Both the position numbers and the translations under genes were made by a program. Below are positions 12,716 through 24,153 of a DNA stretch of 64,000 nt, one piece after another. The number at the start of each line of letters is the position of its first letter. Position 1 is the stretch's first letter. The DNA comes from Pachypanchax playfairii (lineage: Eukaryota; Chordata; Actinopteri; Cyprinodontiformes; Aplocheilidae): the NCBI GenBank assembly GCA_006937955.1, contig SSNP01000145.1, forward strand, positions 385,356 to 449,355, written 5' to 3'. The notes beneath the pieces were generated by a model. The model was not told the DNA's origin. It was given only the letters and a program-made list of their open reading frames with translations, and did no database searches.

Positions 12716-12848
12716 CTGCCATCTTGAATCTGTCCATTAGGTTTTGCCTAACAACTCTCTGAAGGTTGAAGTAGTCATCTTCTTCATCAGGGCTTTTTAA
12801 GTAGAGAGGAATGTGCTGGAATACCAAGACATGTTTGGGTTTGGGTTC
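12716..12848 (-). CDS. cpped1: cpped1 coding exon 5, histidine motif
   Basis: Acceptor TTGTCTGTTCAG and donor GTAGGAG bound 44 codons plus one base. It encodes residues 196-239, with HVLVFQHIPLYLKSPDEEDD followed by YFNLQRVVRQNLMDRFKMA. His207 in VFQHIP is the fourth metallophosphoesterase motif. The acidic loop and NL helix match human CPPED1 closely. The exon ends with one base of a codon that should become Gly, leading into the strand before GHYH. That next exon is not seen in the remaining 12.7 kb to the left, so the reading frame is incomplete in this window rather than broken. Confidence 0.94.
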
Positions 12849-13000
12849 CTGAACAGACAAGAGAGGAAATGTTGCACATGTTCTGTGTTCTAAACTCAAA
12901 TGGATTCCAAAATAGCAAAAACAAAAAGAAGAAAAGATTTCAAGAAAAACAATGTGCTCAAACATCTTCATGAGTCAGAGTAAAAGTCGTGCCGTCCTAC

Positions 13001-13129
13001 CAGTGAAGAGGAGGAGGCCCTGCTCAGCTGTGCTTCCAGCCACGTCTCCTGAGCCTCCTTCAGCTGAGGGCAGGCCGAGGCGTCGTAGAACAGCTGGGAG
13101 TTCAGAACCAGGCAGAGAACTCCTCCCAC
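13001..13129 (-). CDS. cpped1: cpped1 coding exon 4
   Basis: Acceptor GTTGTCCCAG and donor GTAGGACGG bound an exact 43-codon exon in phase 0. The product, residues 153-195, starts VGGVLCLVLNSQLFYDASAC and continues PQLKEAQETWLEAQLSRASS. This matches the human VGGVLFLVLNSQFYE...CPSL region, the core strand and helix before the histidine motif. A run of serines near the end (RASSSSL) is longer than I remember for human and may be a surface loop. The intron to exon 5 is only 152 bases (12849-13000), the shortest in the gene. Confidence 0.93.
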
Positions 13130-14361
13130 CTGGGACAACACCAGCATGAGAAAGCGAAGACAGAAAAATGTACAAGAAACTCAGAAGATGAGCAATGCAC
13201 TTCTTGCCACCCATACATCATACGTATTATCATTCTCATTACCATTTTTATTTCCCTGTATTTCATCTCCCTTCGGGATATTGGCAAATATTACTGTTGC
13301 TTTTCAGGTCCTGTTTCTGCCTTCCTACAGGCTGGTAACAGCTGTTGACTGACACCTGGGCCCTACGTACAAATAAATGTGAAGCTGCACTCTGGACTTT
13401 TTTTTTTTTTTAATCTACCAGGCAAGTGACACCTGCAGTTTTGCGCAGAGCATTTCAAAGGAAATGGAAGCATCTCCAAGTTGAATGCATGACATGTTAG
13501 CTCAGTTATCAATACACACGCCATATTTTACATGACTTACAACAAAAAAAGGTTAAAAAACAACCAATAGAACTCTCAGAAGTTCAACCAGTCACTATTT
13601 AAAAGTACAGTATGTAAGAATTAGATCTTGTTGTCCAATTCAAATCCTGCAGTTCATGTAGAAAAAAAAAACTGTCTGTTCTCAGACACTCCCCCCCTCC
13701 TCTCCCTGATTTTTCTATTAGGTTGCCAGTTCTGATGTTGATTCTCGTTTTGTTTCTCTTGTCAATTTTTGGGAATATCTGAATGCCTATTTGTTCAGCA
13801 CTGAGTTTTCCTAAGTGTATTTGAACGCCCCATCACATGCAGCTCAGCTGCTCAGTTGGAAGGATGGTGGTTTCTTACTTTTTGTTGCTGCTCGTTGTAG
13901 AATTCCAGCTGCTTGTGTTGAAGACTTGGCAGCCTTGCAGACTCACATGTGATTCGTTATGGAACCAGGAAGTCTGGACGTGTAAATAATGATTCTGGTC
14001 CGGGAATGACAGAAACTACCACAACAACTGTTGTGTGAGTATTTACCTGTAAAATTCTTACATACTGTCTCTTTAACATTTTGAGGAAATTTGTTTATAA
14101 TAAAAGCGAACTTTTTCACAATAAATTTTCTGTATGTTTTAGTTTCCTCTACAGTAAAAAAAAACACAATTTTTTGAACAATTTCATTTTACAGAGAACT
14201 TCTTTTTTAGACCACAGCCTTGGGTTTTAAGTCTGAGATGACTCAGACAGCAAACAAGCCGTGTCGCTTTCACAGACTGAAACACTTCAGATATTTGACT
14301 CATATTAAACTCAAGGCTAACTTTTCCAATCCATCCCTGCACCTACTAATTATTTGCTTAC
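13130..14361. other. cpped1 intron between exons 3 and 4
   Basis: This 1.2 kb intron has correct donor (14361) and acceptor (13130) sites on the minus strand and includes a T run at 13399-13412. No repeat element or nested gene was recognised. Confidence 0.85.
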
Positions 14362-14534
14362 CCAGAAGCTGAAGTAGTCGTCGCCCCAAGCATTGCAGTA
14401 CTGCTCCACTGTGTAGGGTGTGGGGGTGTTGCCTAGGTCGTGGTTTCCACTGACAAATACGAGTGGGATGGAGGGATCCGTTCCCTTCAAGGCTGCCTTC
14501 AGGTCTCGCTCCTGACCTTTTCTAAATGGCGTGT
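14362..14534 (-). CDS. cpped1: cpped1 coding exon 3, GNHD motif
   Basis: Acceptor TTTTCCTCCAG precedes 14534 and donor GTAAGC follows 14362. The exon gives Asp95 (split codon) and residues 96-152. VFVSGNHDLGNTPTPYTVEQ contains the GNHD motif of calcineurin-like phosphoesterases (Asn125, His126, Asp127), where Asn binds metal and His acts in catalysis in the family. WGDDYFSFW ends the exon exactly as in human CPPED1. The exon ends on a codon boundary. It contains no in-frame stop, and its ends agree with both neighbours, so the call is firm. Confidence 0.95.
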
Positions 14535-15714
14535 CTGGAGGAAAATGAGGGGCTGATTGTCAATCTGACACACGAAACAGTGAAAAAAATGACACATATT
14601 ATACAAACAAAGCAGTATTAACTTGGAACTGACAAGCTGCTGCTTGGTTAGATAATGTTTTACAGATAAATGATCTAAATGGAGACAGAGATGGATGAAA
14701 CTAATCTGAGTCTGAAGGCGCTTTAGGGAAGAGTCGTCTAAAACAACTGATTATCTGGATTAAGCGTTATACATCAGTTACTAAAATTATGTGGCACTGA
14801 TGTTTTAAACCAAACTTCAGAAGCTTCACACATGGAACACCAGACGAACAAAACAAGTATTATATTATTATTATAAAAACAGAATACTGTCACATTAAGG
14901 TTGGAATCTGCAAACAGAAAAAATAAAATAATTGAATCCCTCAGTGGGTAAAGGACCAGAGAATCGGTGGGCTCAAATCCACATGTCATTTATACTTCTA
15001 TCAAACAAACCATCAGTTATTCATTTACTTCTCATCCTCCTTTCCCCCCCTTTTTATATCCAAGTAATTATTTTGCCGACCTATTTTTGGAGCCTGCCTT
15101 TCCTTGAGATGTTTGGATAGCGCTCATTACATAAGAGCGTTTTCTGACAGAACATCTTGTGCATGACACTGGGAGAGAATGTAGAGCTTAAATAGTATCT
15201 AGTTAAAAGGTAAGTCTACGTTTCCACCTGTCACTGTTGAAGTATGAGATACTGTAAAACAGTTTGTTCTATCACAGCATTAGTAATTAGGAAGGAGGAG
15301 AATGACATGTGGTATTTTTATTTCATCACCAATGGCATGTGCTTCTGTAAGAACAATGCATGAGTACCGTAAGCTGTTCAGAAACATCCACGTTACAAGA
15401 AATGTTGTGGTTTCTTTTTGGGAATCATTCAGATTATCAACGTGGTCTAAAATAGAAAATATGGACCCAGATATTTGTTATCTGGAGAGTTTTGGTTGTG
15501 TTGAAAATCTTTACAGTGATTGTTTTGTCCCAAAATGACCAGAGATCTTCTCTGACTGTGGCAACTCCATCCTGGTATGTATTTATACAAAGATTTGTAT
15601 CCGATTCTTAACTTGAGCTAATCCAACTAGATTCAATGGAACTTTTCCACCTGCTCTCTTTACATTTTACCTGCATCTTTGCTTTATAGTGTTTTTCAAT
15701 CAGTTTGTCATTTG

Positions 15715-16065
15715 GTATCATTGGCACAGTCACGTTTTTATCATCTCAGAAACATCAAATTGAATTCCATTGTGTCGCGCTACTCATGAATTACTTTTAC
15801 CACATCTGGACTATTGTAATTCATTGTCTCAGCAAATCCTCTTTTGATCAACTGCAGATTGTTCAGGCTGTTTGTAATAAAGTCCTCAACATACACTCTA
15901 CTAGTTATACAAGAAATGTCCATACTTACATCAAGATCCTGGTTTTGGTTAATGAAGCACTGAACAGACAGATTTTTACTCTTTTTTGTTGTTCTAATTG
16001 TTTTATTGTAAAGTACTTGGTGCTTTTATTTTGAAAGGTACTATATAAATGAACTGTTACTTACT
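15715..16065 (+). pseudogene. LINE reverse transcriptase C-terminal relic
   Basis: The plus strand reads LLMNYFYHIWTIVIHCLSKS then SFDQLQIVQAVCNKVLN. The intact family reads FI(F/S)SRLDYCN...GLSKSSLDQLQIVQNAAARLL, so the relic keeps the frame but has lost the RLDYCN core. The 3' tail (TACTTGGTGCTTTTATTTTG then CTATATAAATGAA) is typical of the same LINE group. Confidence 0.75.
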
Positions 16066-16890
16066 AGGAGCGCCGAGTTGTGGATCATGTTTGTACCAGG
16101 AATGTTTCACAAAAACTACTGTTAAAAAAACTTACTGAACTCTAGGACTCAAACAATACTAGTACACAGCAGAGAACATGGATGCTGAGCTGCCTTCTGC
16201 TTCCCCACACCAACGGCAGCCTGCCCTCAGCTACAACCATCTGCTAACATGGCAAAGCCCTAAATAAGGAATCTGCACAACTCCAACCAATCCCCAAACC
16301 ACTCACAAACAAATCCACTGTTGCACATTCACAGAGATTTCCCACAGACACATTGAAGAAAATGCTTAAACAATAACTGCAACATTTGCTCGAGTATTCT
16401 GGATGAGATTATATATGACTAGCAATTGAGAAATAAATCTGTAAAATCAGAAACTTTACTCACATGTGAATGCAGCAGGTCAAACTTTAAACAAGCTCAT
16501 TGTTTTTTCTATATAACTTTAAGTACATTTTCACTTTCTGCTCAATCAGGAACTGCCAAAATTACTAACCAGTCACTTGAGCAACAACTTCAAGTACAGA
16601 CAAAAGAAAAACTGGGAATAAAACCTCCATTCTTAATGAAAAACAATAACTTGGAAGAGTCACTAAACTTGAGTGAAATCTAAAGTCAAGAAACTAAACA
16701 GGCTCCACTGCCGAGAAAAAAAACCCAGACTAGTATTAAACAAAATGCACGTCATCAAGAAAATCATTCATGAGACCAAACAGGAGACTTTTACAGGAAG
16801 GAGTTGAGTTTGTTCAACACTGTAAGCACCTCTGTCAATTTAAAGATTAGCTGTCAACACTGCATACATCACTCAGTACACGAGGTTTTA

Positions 16891-16927
16891 CATTCATTCA
16901 TTCATTCATTCATTCATTCATTCATTC
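16891..16927. repeat. (ATTC)n microsatellite
   Basis: About nine tandem copies of CATT/ATTC with no interruption, inside a cpped1 intron. Confidence 0.95.
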
Positions 16928-17646
16928 TTTTCATGTGGGAACTGATACATGTTTAACTATAGATTTTTTGAGTTTGACAAGAACAGAAACAGGTTCTTAG
17001 TTTTTAAAACAGGGTCTTATAAAGAATGAACTCATTATAAATGTAGCTTTAAGCACTGAATCTTTACATTGTGAATCAATAGTAGGAAGAAACTTACTAC
17101 GAGAACTTGTGAATTTAAATATGACCCTAAAAATCAGGGAGATATAGTTCCTAAGTTAACTCTTTCCAAATTTAAAGGATGTAAAAACATTTGAAGTTGG
17201 CTCGCGTATGCAAACAAACATACTATCCTAGTATACGAGTGAAAGAAAAAATAGAATGAGTACAGTGATTTTGACGCAATGCATTAGGGGATACCTTGCT
17301 CGCCCAAGTCCACAGAAGGATGCTTTGTTGCATCCTCAATAAAATGGGCGGAGCAAGAACACTTCTGGGAACATTGAGCATACTTACCTTGATGTGTACT
17401 TAGAACTGGAAAAGTACTTGGTCCATCGTTGATGATGTTTCTCAAGTGCGCGAGTACACAAGTCCACACAAGTATGCATATTGAGAAACGGCCCGGGACT
17501 GGCCTCATACCTGCCTATGCTAACTCAATTATTAGCATATTAGCATTGAATATGATATAGATATTAGCATGGAACTCTTTTGGCATGTACTCAGAGGACA
17601 GCGGAGTCCTACTCGTCTTCACATTTGTGTAAGTTTTTTAAATCTG

Positions 17647-18239
17647 TTAAAGAGGTCATGTCATACACATTTCAGGACTTTGTGGTTATTTCTTAAGTAT
17701 TAACCAGTAATATGAAACATTTTATATCTAAAAAACGTTAGTAAACACTGATTAACAGACCTTTCAATATGTCTGGATTAAAATTCGGATGGTTCCGGCC
17801 CCTTCTGTCAGGCCTCGAGCAGCAGCTCGTTCATATTCATTATTCTAGTTTGCTGGGCTCTGATTGGCTAACAAACTAGCCTATGAGAGCAAAGAATACT
17901 GTTTCCTGCCCCGCTACGCATGGCAACGTTAGACGTCGTGTCTTCCTGTTTGATACATCTTATGCTAACAGCTTTTAGCCAGCAGCATGCTAGGTGTGGT
18001 TTCAACTGCGGGAGCTGATGAATACTAACGAACAAAGGAGTTGTGATGAAACAGATACAGGCCGTTCGTACTCGGGAGAAATCAGGTTTTATCGCCACCT
18101 GCGTAGTTTGAGAGATAAAAACTGAAAGAGAAGTTGTTGACCTGTTTTCACACCCACTATGAAGGTAAGAACACCTGTGGAGCTAAAATACTCAACAGAA
18201 ACCTCAGAAAAAACATTTTTAATGGAAGGGCCTCTATAA
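17647..18239. mobile_element. TTAA-ended MITE family A, copy 2
   Basis: Same family and orientation as the element at 6546. The left end is TTAAAGAGGTCATGTCAT and the right end is degraded (CCTCTATAA). It contains the shared minus-strand ORF (17868-18098, starting MAIKPDFSRVRTACICFITT), four codons longer than in copy 1 because of a 12-base insertion (PHLA). Confidence 0.8.
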
Positions 18240-18716
18240 TATGTTCTAACAGAACATGTAGGTTGTGGAGAGCATAGTCAGCTCGTCGTTTGGTATAACT
18301 CAAGTTCTTTGATAAGCGCTACGTGCCTTTGCATCAGAATCTCACTGAGCGCTCCATCTTATCTCCCTTCACTTGCAAATAAAGAGATTTCCACAATCAC
18401 AGAGACGAGACAGGGAAGTCCCAAAATAACCTTTACTTCACCTTTCTGAGTTTTACACATGAGCACATCCACTTAAATACTTCTCTTTGCTGTATCGTGC
18501 GTAACAACCCTCAACCCCTCCAGAAACACCATCAGAATCCTTTGTAGTGCTCATTAGAAGAGTGTCAAGTCCAGCATGTTCCTCTAATCTAATCAGCTCT
18601 CCATCTCGCTCTTTCCACCCCTCATCACATCCCTTGGCAGCAGCCCCCCTTTCTGCTCTTTATCCTCTTCATTTGTCAGCTTTGAAAGTAAGTGAGAGCA
18701 AGACACAAAAAAATTC

Positions 18717-18738
18717 AGAGAGAGAGAGAGAGAGAGAC
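18717..18738. repeat. (AG)n microsatellite
   Basis: About eleven AG dinucleotides in a row. Confidence 0.95.
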
Positions 18739-21309
18739 AGATGGGGAAAGAGAGGTTGGATTGAAGGAAGTCCTTGAGATCAAGCGTCTCCCGGGAGTTA
18801 ACTCGAGTTGGAGTGGAAACAGAATTAGAATCGAAGAACATTCTATCAGTGAAACTAATTCAACATTTCTTCTTTCTTTTTTTTATTGTTTAGTTTTGAG
18901 GTTTGGGTTGTTCCTTGTGGACCACCGTGATGCGATGCAAATGAATGCCTTTGAGTCCCGACTTCTGTGCGTGAGCGGCTCTGATCCCCACTTCACTAAC
19001 AAGCCTTTGATAAGGAAGTTCATTTATTAAATGAAGACATCACTGCTCAGCCTCCAATTTTCCTTCCTTTAAAGCAAGGTATAAAGCTCAGACCCGATCC
19101 AAGATGACCCACAATTACACCAGCACAAGAACCTTTGATGCCTCCATGTGAGATTTAAGAAGCTTCAAAGAAATTAATCAGAAACGAGCATAAATTAGTG
19201 TCTCTTCTGCATGTGGACAGACTTGCAAATGAAGGTTGTCAGGGGAAGGTATGAGACATGACCACAGGTGCTCACTAAAGAGAACAGACAGATAATAAAA
19301 GAAAAGAAAAAAAAAGACAGGCAAGAAAACAGAATGCAAGAGCAATGAAAAGGAGTGATACAGAGTGAATTCTCTGGGAACAGAAATACAGTTGCCAATT
19401 TCCTGTCGCCGACAGGCAGCCGTGTTGACAATGCCAGTTGACAGCCAGCTCCCCTCTGGCCGCCACCCATTCATTTTGTATTGTAAATAAACACTTTAAG
19501 GGGAAATGTCAGCCGAGAAACGGATGGAGCCGCTCCAGCTATAATGCCTCTTCTCGCCTCTCCGTCACCGCAACAGTCCAGTTTACCAGGCTTGTGACAG
19601 ACGTGGCGAGTAATGAGGATGGCACGAACAACCTGCTCCGCCGGGGATGACAGTAACGAGGGCTGACGCCGCACCGTTTAAAGGTCCTCAAGGCCTTTGG
19701 GTTTAAACTCTACAGTACTGTGTCGCACTGCATGGGAAATGCATCTCGGTACAGACGAAGGAGGTTTAGTCTGATTAGTGGGAGATGGAGAGTGTGAGGT
19801 TGTGGAAATGAATGGAAGATATGTTGTGGTTTAAATAGTGCAGTGGTAAAGATGATAAGGATACTTGAATCCTTGTGGCAATTCTCCCATATGATGGGGG
19901 GGTTCATAACTGTTGCTGCGCAGCTCCAACTGTTGGTCATTATGACCCAGAAAAGAAACAGGAAAGCGAGAGCTGCTCAGTGACTAAGCTGAGCCAAATC
20001 TGTGTTGAATACGAATAGTTTGCCTTGAGTCACATTTTCGTAACAGTGAGCCAAGGACGTTACACAGATCATATGCTGCTCAACATATAAAAAACATACT
20101 CTAGTTATGATTAATAAACAGCTCACCTTCCACTGACGTGTCAGAGTACATGCAGAGGAAGATGATCACCTGCAAAGTTCTTTCAGTTCATTCCTCAACA
20201 CGTATGTTTTATGTGTTTATTCATACCCAACATTCTTTTTTTTGTTTGCACATTTATCAGGCAAGTAAACATTCAGACTTTATTATAGTTTCCAGTCACT
20301 TGGTGCAAGAACATTTCATAATGCTTTTCTTTGATTTCACCATTTCAGGTCTCCTGCATCACGTGGATCAGTGAGTTTAAACGATTAGCAGTGATGCTTA
20401 GAAACCTTCTTATATTTTGGTATTTCTGTTAAAATGGTGTGTACGTTTCTTCAGGCTAAACGCTGATATAAAAGATAAACCTCAGACTATTTTATAGAGG
20501 AGAGGATCAAATTTCTTTATTAAACTACTTGATAATTCAGTCATAATGAATTTCAGAACACAATCAAGAGTCTGCAGCTTGCATTAGTTGATGATCCCTA
20601 ACTTCTTGTCAGGTCTTCATATCTATGCTAAACAGTGCTGCGTTACATGCATACAAATGCTCTGCAGTTAGGAAGCCTATCAGTGCAACAACGATGACAG
20701 AGTAATCATGCTCATTTCCTCACCTGTTATATTGGAAAAGACTCACCTCACTTTGCATATGGACCGCTCAGTTTTTAGGTACAACAGAATCTTGGATTAA
20801 ATTAAATGACTGGATGTTGGAAATCTAATTTAATCCTGGAAAATGCAATCTGCATGAGAGCTGGAGGCAGCGCGTGCATGTTGTTTGAAACTTGAACAGA
20901 AATGCAGACAACTGATTTTGTAAGTCACATTCAGCTTCTTCTACCTGTTATAGACAGGTAAAAATAACCAACCCTGCACCGAGCTCACAGACACTCCCCT
21001 TAGAGCAGCACCTGCTCGTCTCCATCATCTCGTCTCAGACAGGTCAAAAGGTTAAAGTTATTTAAACCCAATAATATTACATTTATCAGGTTTTAATGGG
21101 TTAAACTGATGCACATTTGAAAAGCAGGCATGACTACACGCAGAAAGGGAATAATATAGATTAAAAATAAAAATAATGGTCCTGGTGTTTATAGGTTGCA
21201 AGTATTTTTAAGAAGAAACTAAAGAATGAGAAAAACATAATAATAAATTTCTAAGTTGACATCAAAAGCTAAAGAGTAACACTCACAAATGTTTTTATAG
21301 TTTCTAATC

Positions 21310-21400
21310 TCTTCATTGAATACAGGGTCTACCTGGAGGACTCCTCCCAGTGAGACGAGTCTGAAACACCTCCCCTTGGAAGGTGTACAGAAAGAATATT
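21310..21400 (-). pseudogene. short LINE fragment
   Basis: The minus strand reads PRGGVSDSSHWEESS-like residues, matching the (L)PGEVFxxxxTGRxPxGRP segment of the same LINE family whose longer relic is at 51590. The two share the stretch CTGAAACACCTCCCCT. Confidence 0.5.
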
Positions 21401-21718
21401 TACCAGATGCACAAATCAGTGTCCTCAACAAGCATTGTTCAATACAGAGAAGCTGAGGGTTGGGATATAGACTGTTGACAGCTTTGCAGTTTGACTCAGC
21501 TCTTTTTACAATGGCAGACTAGTGCTGAACCTTCATCACTGCAGAAGCTGCCCCCATCTCCTGCTCCCTTCTACCCTCACCTGTAAACATAGAAACTCAT
21601 TCTTATCCCGGAAATAAACAGAAACACACGACTCCAACATGCACAGCAGCTTCAAACCACCTTTATTCCATTCTATATGATGCAGAAGTTATGGCGTTGG
21701 GTAACTCTACAGTCCTAC

Positions 21719-21937
21719 CTGGCATGGCGTCGACCAAGTCCCCACACAGCACCATGAACCTCGGCCGAGGTCTCAGCCGGTTAACAGCCTCCACGGCCTG
21801 CTTCGTGAGCTTGACTTCTTCGTCCCAGTCGTTCCCGCTTTCGTCACAAAGGCCTCCATTCCAGGCCTTCATCAGTCCCAGTTGGGGGTCTGCAGCTTGG
21901 ATGAAACAAAAAGGTCCGGTCCACTCATGTTCCAAAT
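21719..21937 (-). CDS. cpped1: cpped1 coding exon 2, metallophosphoesterase N-terminal core
   Basis: Acceptor TTCTTCCAG precedes 21937 and a GTAGG donor follows 21719. The exon encodes residues 22-94 plus one base. The segment EWTGPFCFIQAADPQLG matches the first beta strand of human CPPED1, which has a GADPQFG version; Asp38 and Gln40 sit at the usual first metal-binding motif. Further on, MVLCGDLVDAMP carries the second motif (GD, Asp88). The helix between them, DEEVKLTKQAVEAVNRL, is also close to the human protein. Phase is 1 in and 1 out. This is the most secure of the exons because two family motifs and long similarity fall in one open frame of 73 codons. Confidence 0.95.
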
Positions 21938-24089
21938 CTGGAAGAAAAAACTTACAGGTGAAGATTTACAACAGGATACAAAATATTTAATCAGTGTGTA
22001 CAGGTGTGCTTGAGCAGACTTAGCGTTTTGGGGGAGAGCGCAGGATGCAGGAGGATTATTTAGAAATGCGTGAATAAAGCCAAAAACCACTCTGGGGTTT
22101 TTTAATAAGGAAATAGCATCACGACGTGGTTAAAAGCTCCAAAAAGTTGATTTAGCATGATAAATGACAGATTAAACTCAGTCTATGAACAAAATAGCTT
22201 CAGAATCAGCAGCTAGTCTGAACCAATATTCTCTGTCAGAATCTTACCATTGTGATATGTCTCCATCCCAAAATGCCCCCACAGGAGAAAACGAATAGTA
22301 CTAAAACACAGTAGTATCCCAAAACATAAAACCATCACTGCATTGTTTTTTTTTTGTGGAATAACAACTGCTGGTTTGCTCCATGTAAAAACCTTATAAA
22401 ACTCATTATTAGAATCTTATCAATACTTAATTATTTGAAAGCTCTTTGATCAGGATTTCAAGACTCAAGCTCAACAATCTGACTACTCTGAAATATTCAA
22501 CAAGACAAACAGTGTCTGCTTTGGCACAAGAAACTGACTGAAACTGGACAGATGTTAAAAAAGCAGGTGTAAATGACAGCTTTCAGCTTCGTTCATTTAG
22601 TAGCACTGCTGTCACCGTGGAGCTCTCACATTCAGCAGAAATCCCTCCCTCCCTCCCCGACGCTCAGCAGGGCCTTGGAGCTGTTCAGCATCCTCTGTGC
22701 TTAATATGCTCTCCATGCATCACCCTCCCAAATGAGTTTATGATAATTCAGTCCTCAGAGAAACTCGAGCAAAGATAGTGAAACAAAGAGAGACAAAGAG
22801 TATCTTGCTCCTTTAAACAATGATCCCCTCTGTGTAATTGACATTTATGAAATCACGAGTGGAAACACATTCTTCTTTTATGATCATCATCTTCAAGTCT
22901 TCAAACAAAATCTCTTTAAAAAGCCTTCAGTCCAAACCAACCTCGATTTGATCTTAACTGATGACTACACCCCGAGTACTGTGACGTTTACTGCCAACAG
23001 TGAGGGACAGACGAGGAATTTTTAATCTTCACCCTCCCAAACCAGATTAGTAAAGTTCTTTTTATAAGGCGCACATCTTGAAGGGATTCAAGTCAGACTA
23101 TTTCATTAGAAAACAGTGAATTTGGAAGATTTGAAAAGGATGCATAGCAAAACCTGCTCTCACAAAGCAACATGCTATAACATGTGTTTTGTTGGAAAAG
23201 CACATATTGATTTCAAAAACAAGCTAATTATTTAAAAAAGACTCAATATATTTGGTGTTGAACTACTTTATAACAACTGATGTCAGTAACCAGTTCCATA
23301 CAGCTGCACTCTAAACATGTTTTGTCCACATTTTTCAAAGCTCACCTTCAATCTTTTTTTAATTCCTCTCACCTGAGTTTTAATTTTGAGTGGCTTCCAG
23401 CAGGGGGGGCTAATGAGCTAAAGAGACAGAATGGGCTTGAATCGTCTATAAATCGGAACTTTAGCTGTAAAACGTCTACATTTACCGATTAAAACACGTC
23501 TAAAGAGAAAGAAAAGAACAGGTGTGTTAACATTTCATTTAACACACGCATATTCTGCTTGTTTTACAAACAACCAGCACGCGCAGCCGACCAGGTGAGT
23601 TACTGTTACACACAGCTGTAGCTTCCCTTCAGGTCAAAATCTGTCTTGAATAGGCCCATAGAGATAAAAGTCAAGAAATATATAAACTCGAGTGTTTTTA
23701 AATCAAACTCTTAGTTAAGAGGTTCTATTTTAAATGTCACTACTTGTTTAAAAGATTTAGCCACTCTTAATGTTCGAAACTAAAATTACAATCCACGTAA
23801 ACACATAAATACTCAGGAACATGTATTCTGTACATGAAAACAATCAAACCAGAATCATTAACATTTAGAATATTTACTTTCCGCGCGCACGGATCTGATT
23901 GTCTGATCAAACTAAGAGCTGCATTATCTGTTGATAGTTTATCATTCAAAAATACCCTGAAAACTTTTAACTAAACTTCCCGCTGGAATTTACAAGCTGT
24001 CAAAAACACCCGAACACACTTGTCGAAGTGCCAAGGGTTAGCCAAAAAAGTTAGCCTCTTGAGCTAAAGAAGCTAACAACAGTCGGTAC
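21938..24089. other. cpped1 intron 1
   Basis: This 2.15 kb intron contains a fragment of the TTTAAAGG element family at about 22015-22180, related to 50793 and 57250. Nothing else was recognised. Confidence 0.8.
22015..22180. mobile_element. fragment of MITE family B
   Basis: The stretch AAAGCCAAAAACCACTCTGG and its flanks (AGGATTATTTAGAAATGCGTG; TAAGGAAATAGCATCACGAC) match the reverse complement of 50820-50930 and the direct strand near 58210-58250. Only one side of the element is present. Confidence 0.7.
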
Positions 24090-24153
24090 CTTCAGTCAGT
24101 CCGGTGTAAGTCCGGTGTTTTGCTCTGAGAAATATCTCCTCACTCTCTGCCAT
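24090..24153 (-). CDS. cpped1: cpped1 coding exon 1
   Basis: The exon opens with ATG at 24153 and encodes MAESEEIFLRAKHRTYTGLT followed by E and one base of the next codon, then a GT donor (GGTACCG) at 24089. It corresponds to the variable N-terminal extension of CPPED1 that precedes the catalytic core, and it has no predicted signal peptide, in keeping with a cytosolic enzyme. A second ATG five bases further upstream (24158) is in another frame and does not join to exon 2. The split codon with exon 2 gives Asp22. The assignment depends on frame continuity with exon 2 and on a modest resemblance to the human N-terminus. It is too short to recognise alone. Confidence 0.85.

Larger units (their letters stand above)
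14535..21718. other. cpped1 intron between exons 2 and 3
   Basis: This 7.2 kb intron is the largest complete one seen. It holds a LINE relic (15715), an ATTC microsatellite (16891), family A copy 2 (17647), an AG microsatellite (18717) and a small LINE fragment (21310). The remaining sequence showed nothing recognisable. Confidence 0.85.
12716..24153 (-). other. cpped1: cpped1 gene, 3' end missing
   Basis: This span covers five minus-strand coding exons that join without a frame break into 239 complete codons plus one base. Each junction has AG/GT splice signals, and exon lengths of 64, 219, 173, 129 and 133 bases keep the phase. CPPED1 is a small cytosolic calcineurin-like metallophosphoesterase reported to act on phosphoproteins such as Akt. 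The human protein is about 314 residues, so roughly 75 C-terminal residues are absent here. They should include the GHYH metal-binding motif. No minus-strand sequence encoding it was recognised between 1 and 12715, so the final exon is probably left of the window. The largest intron visible runs from 14535 to 21718. shisa9 starts 1.9 kb upstream on the other strand, the arrangement remembered for human CPPED1 and SHISA9. Confidence 0.92.
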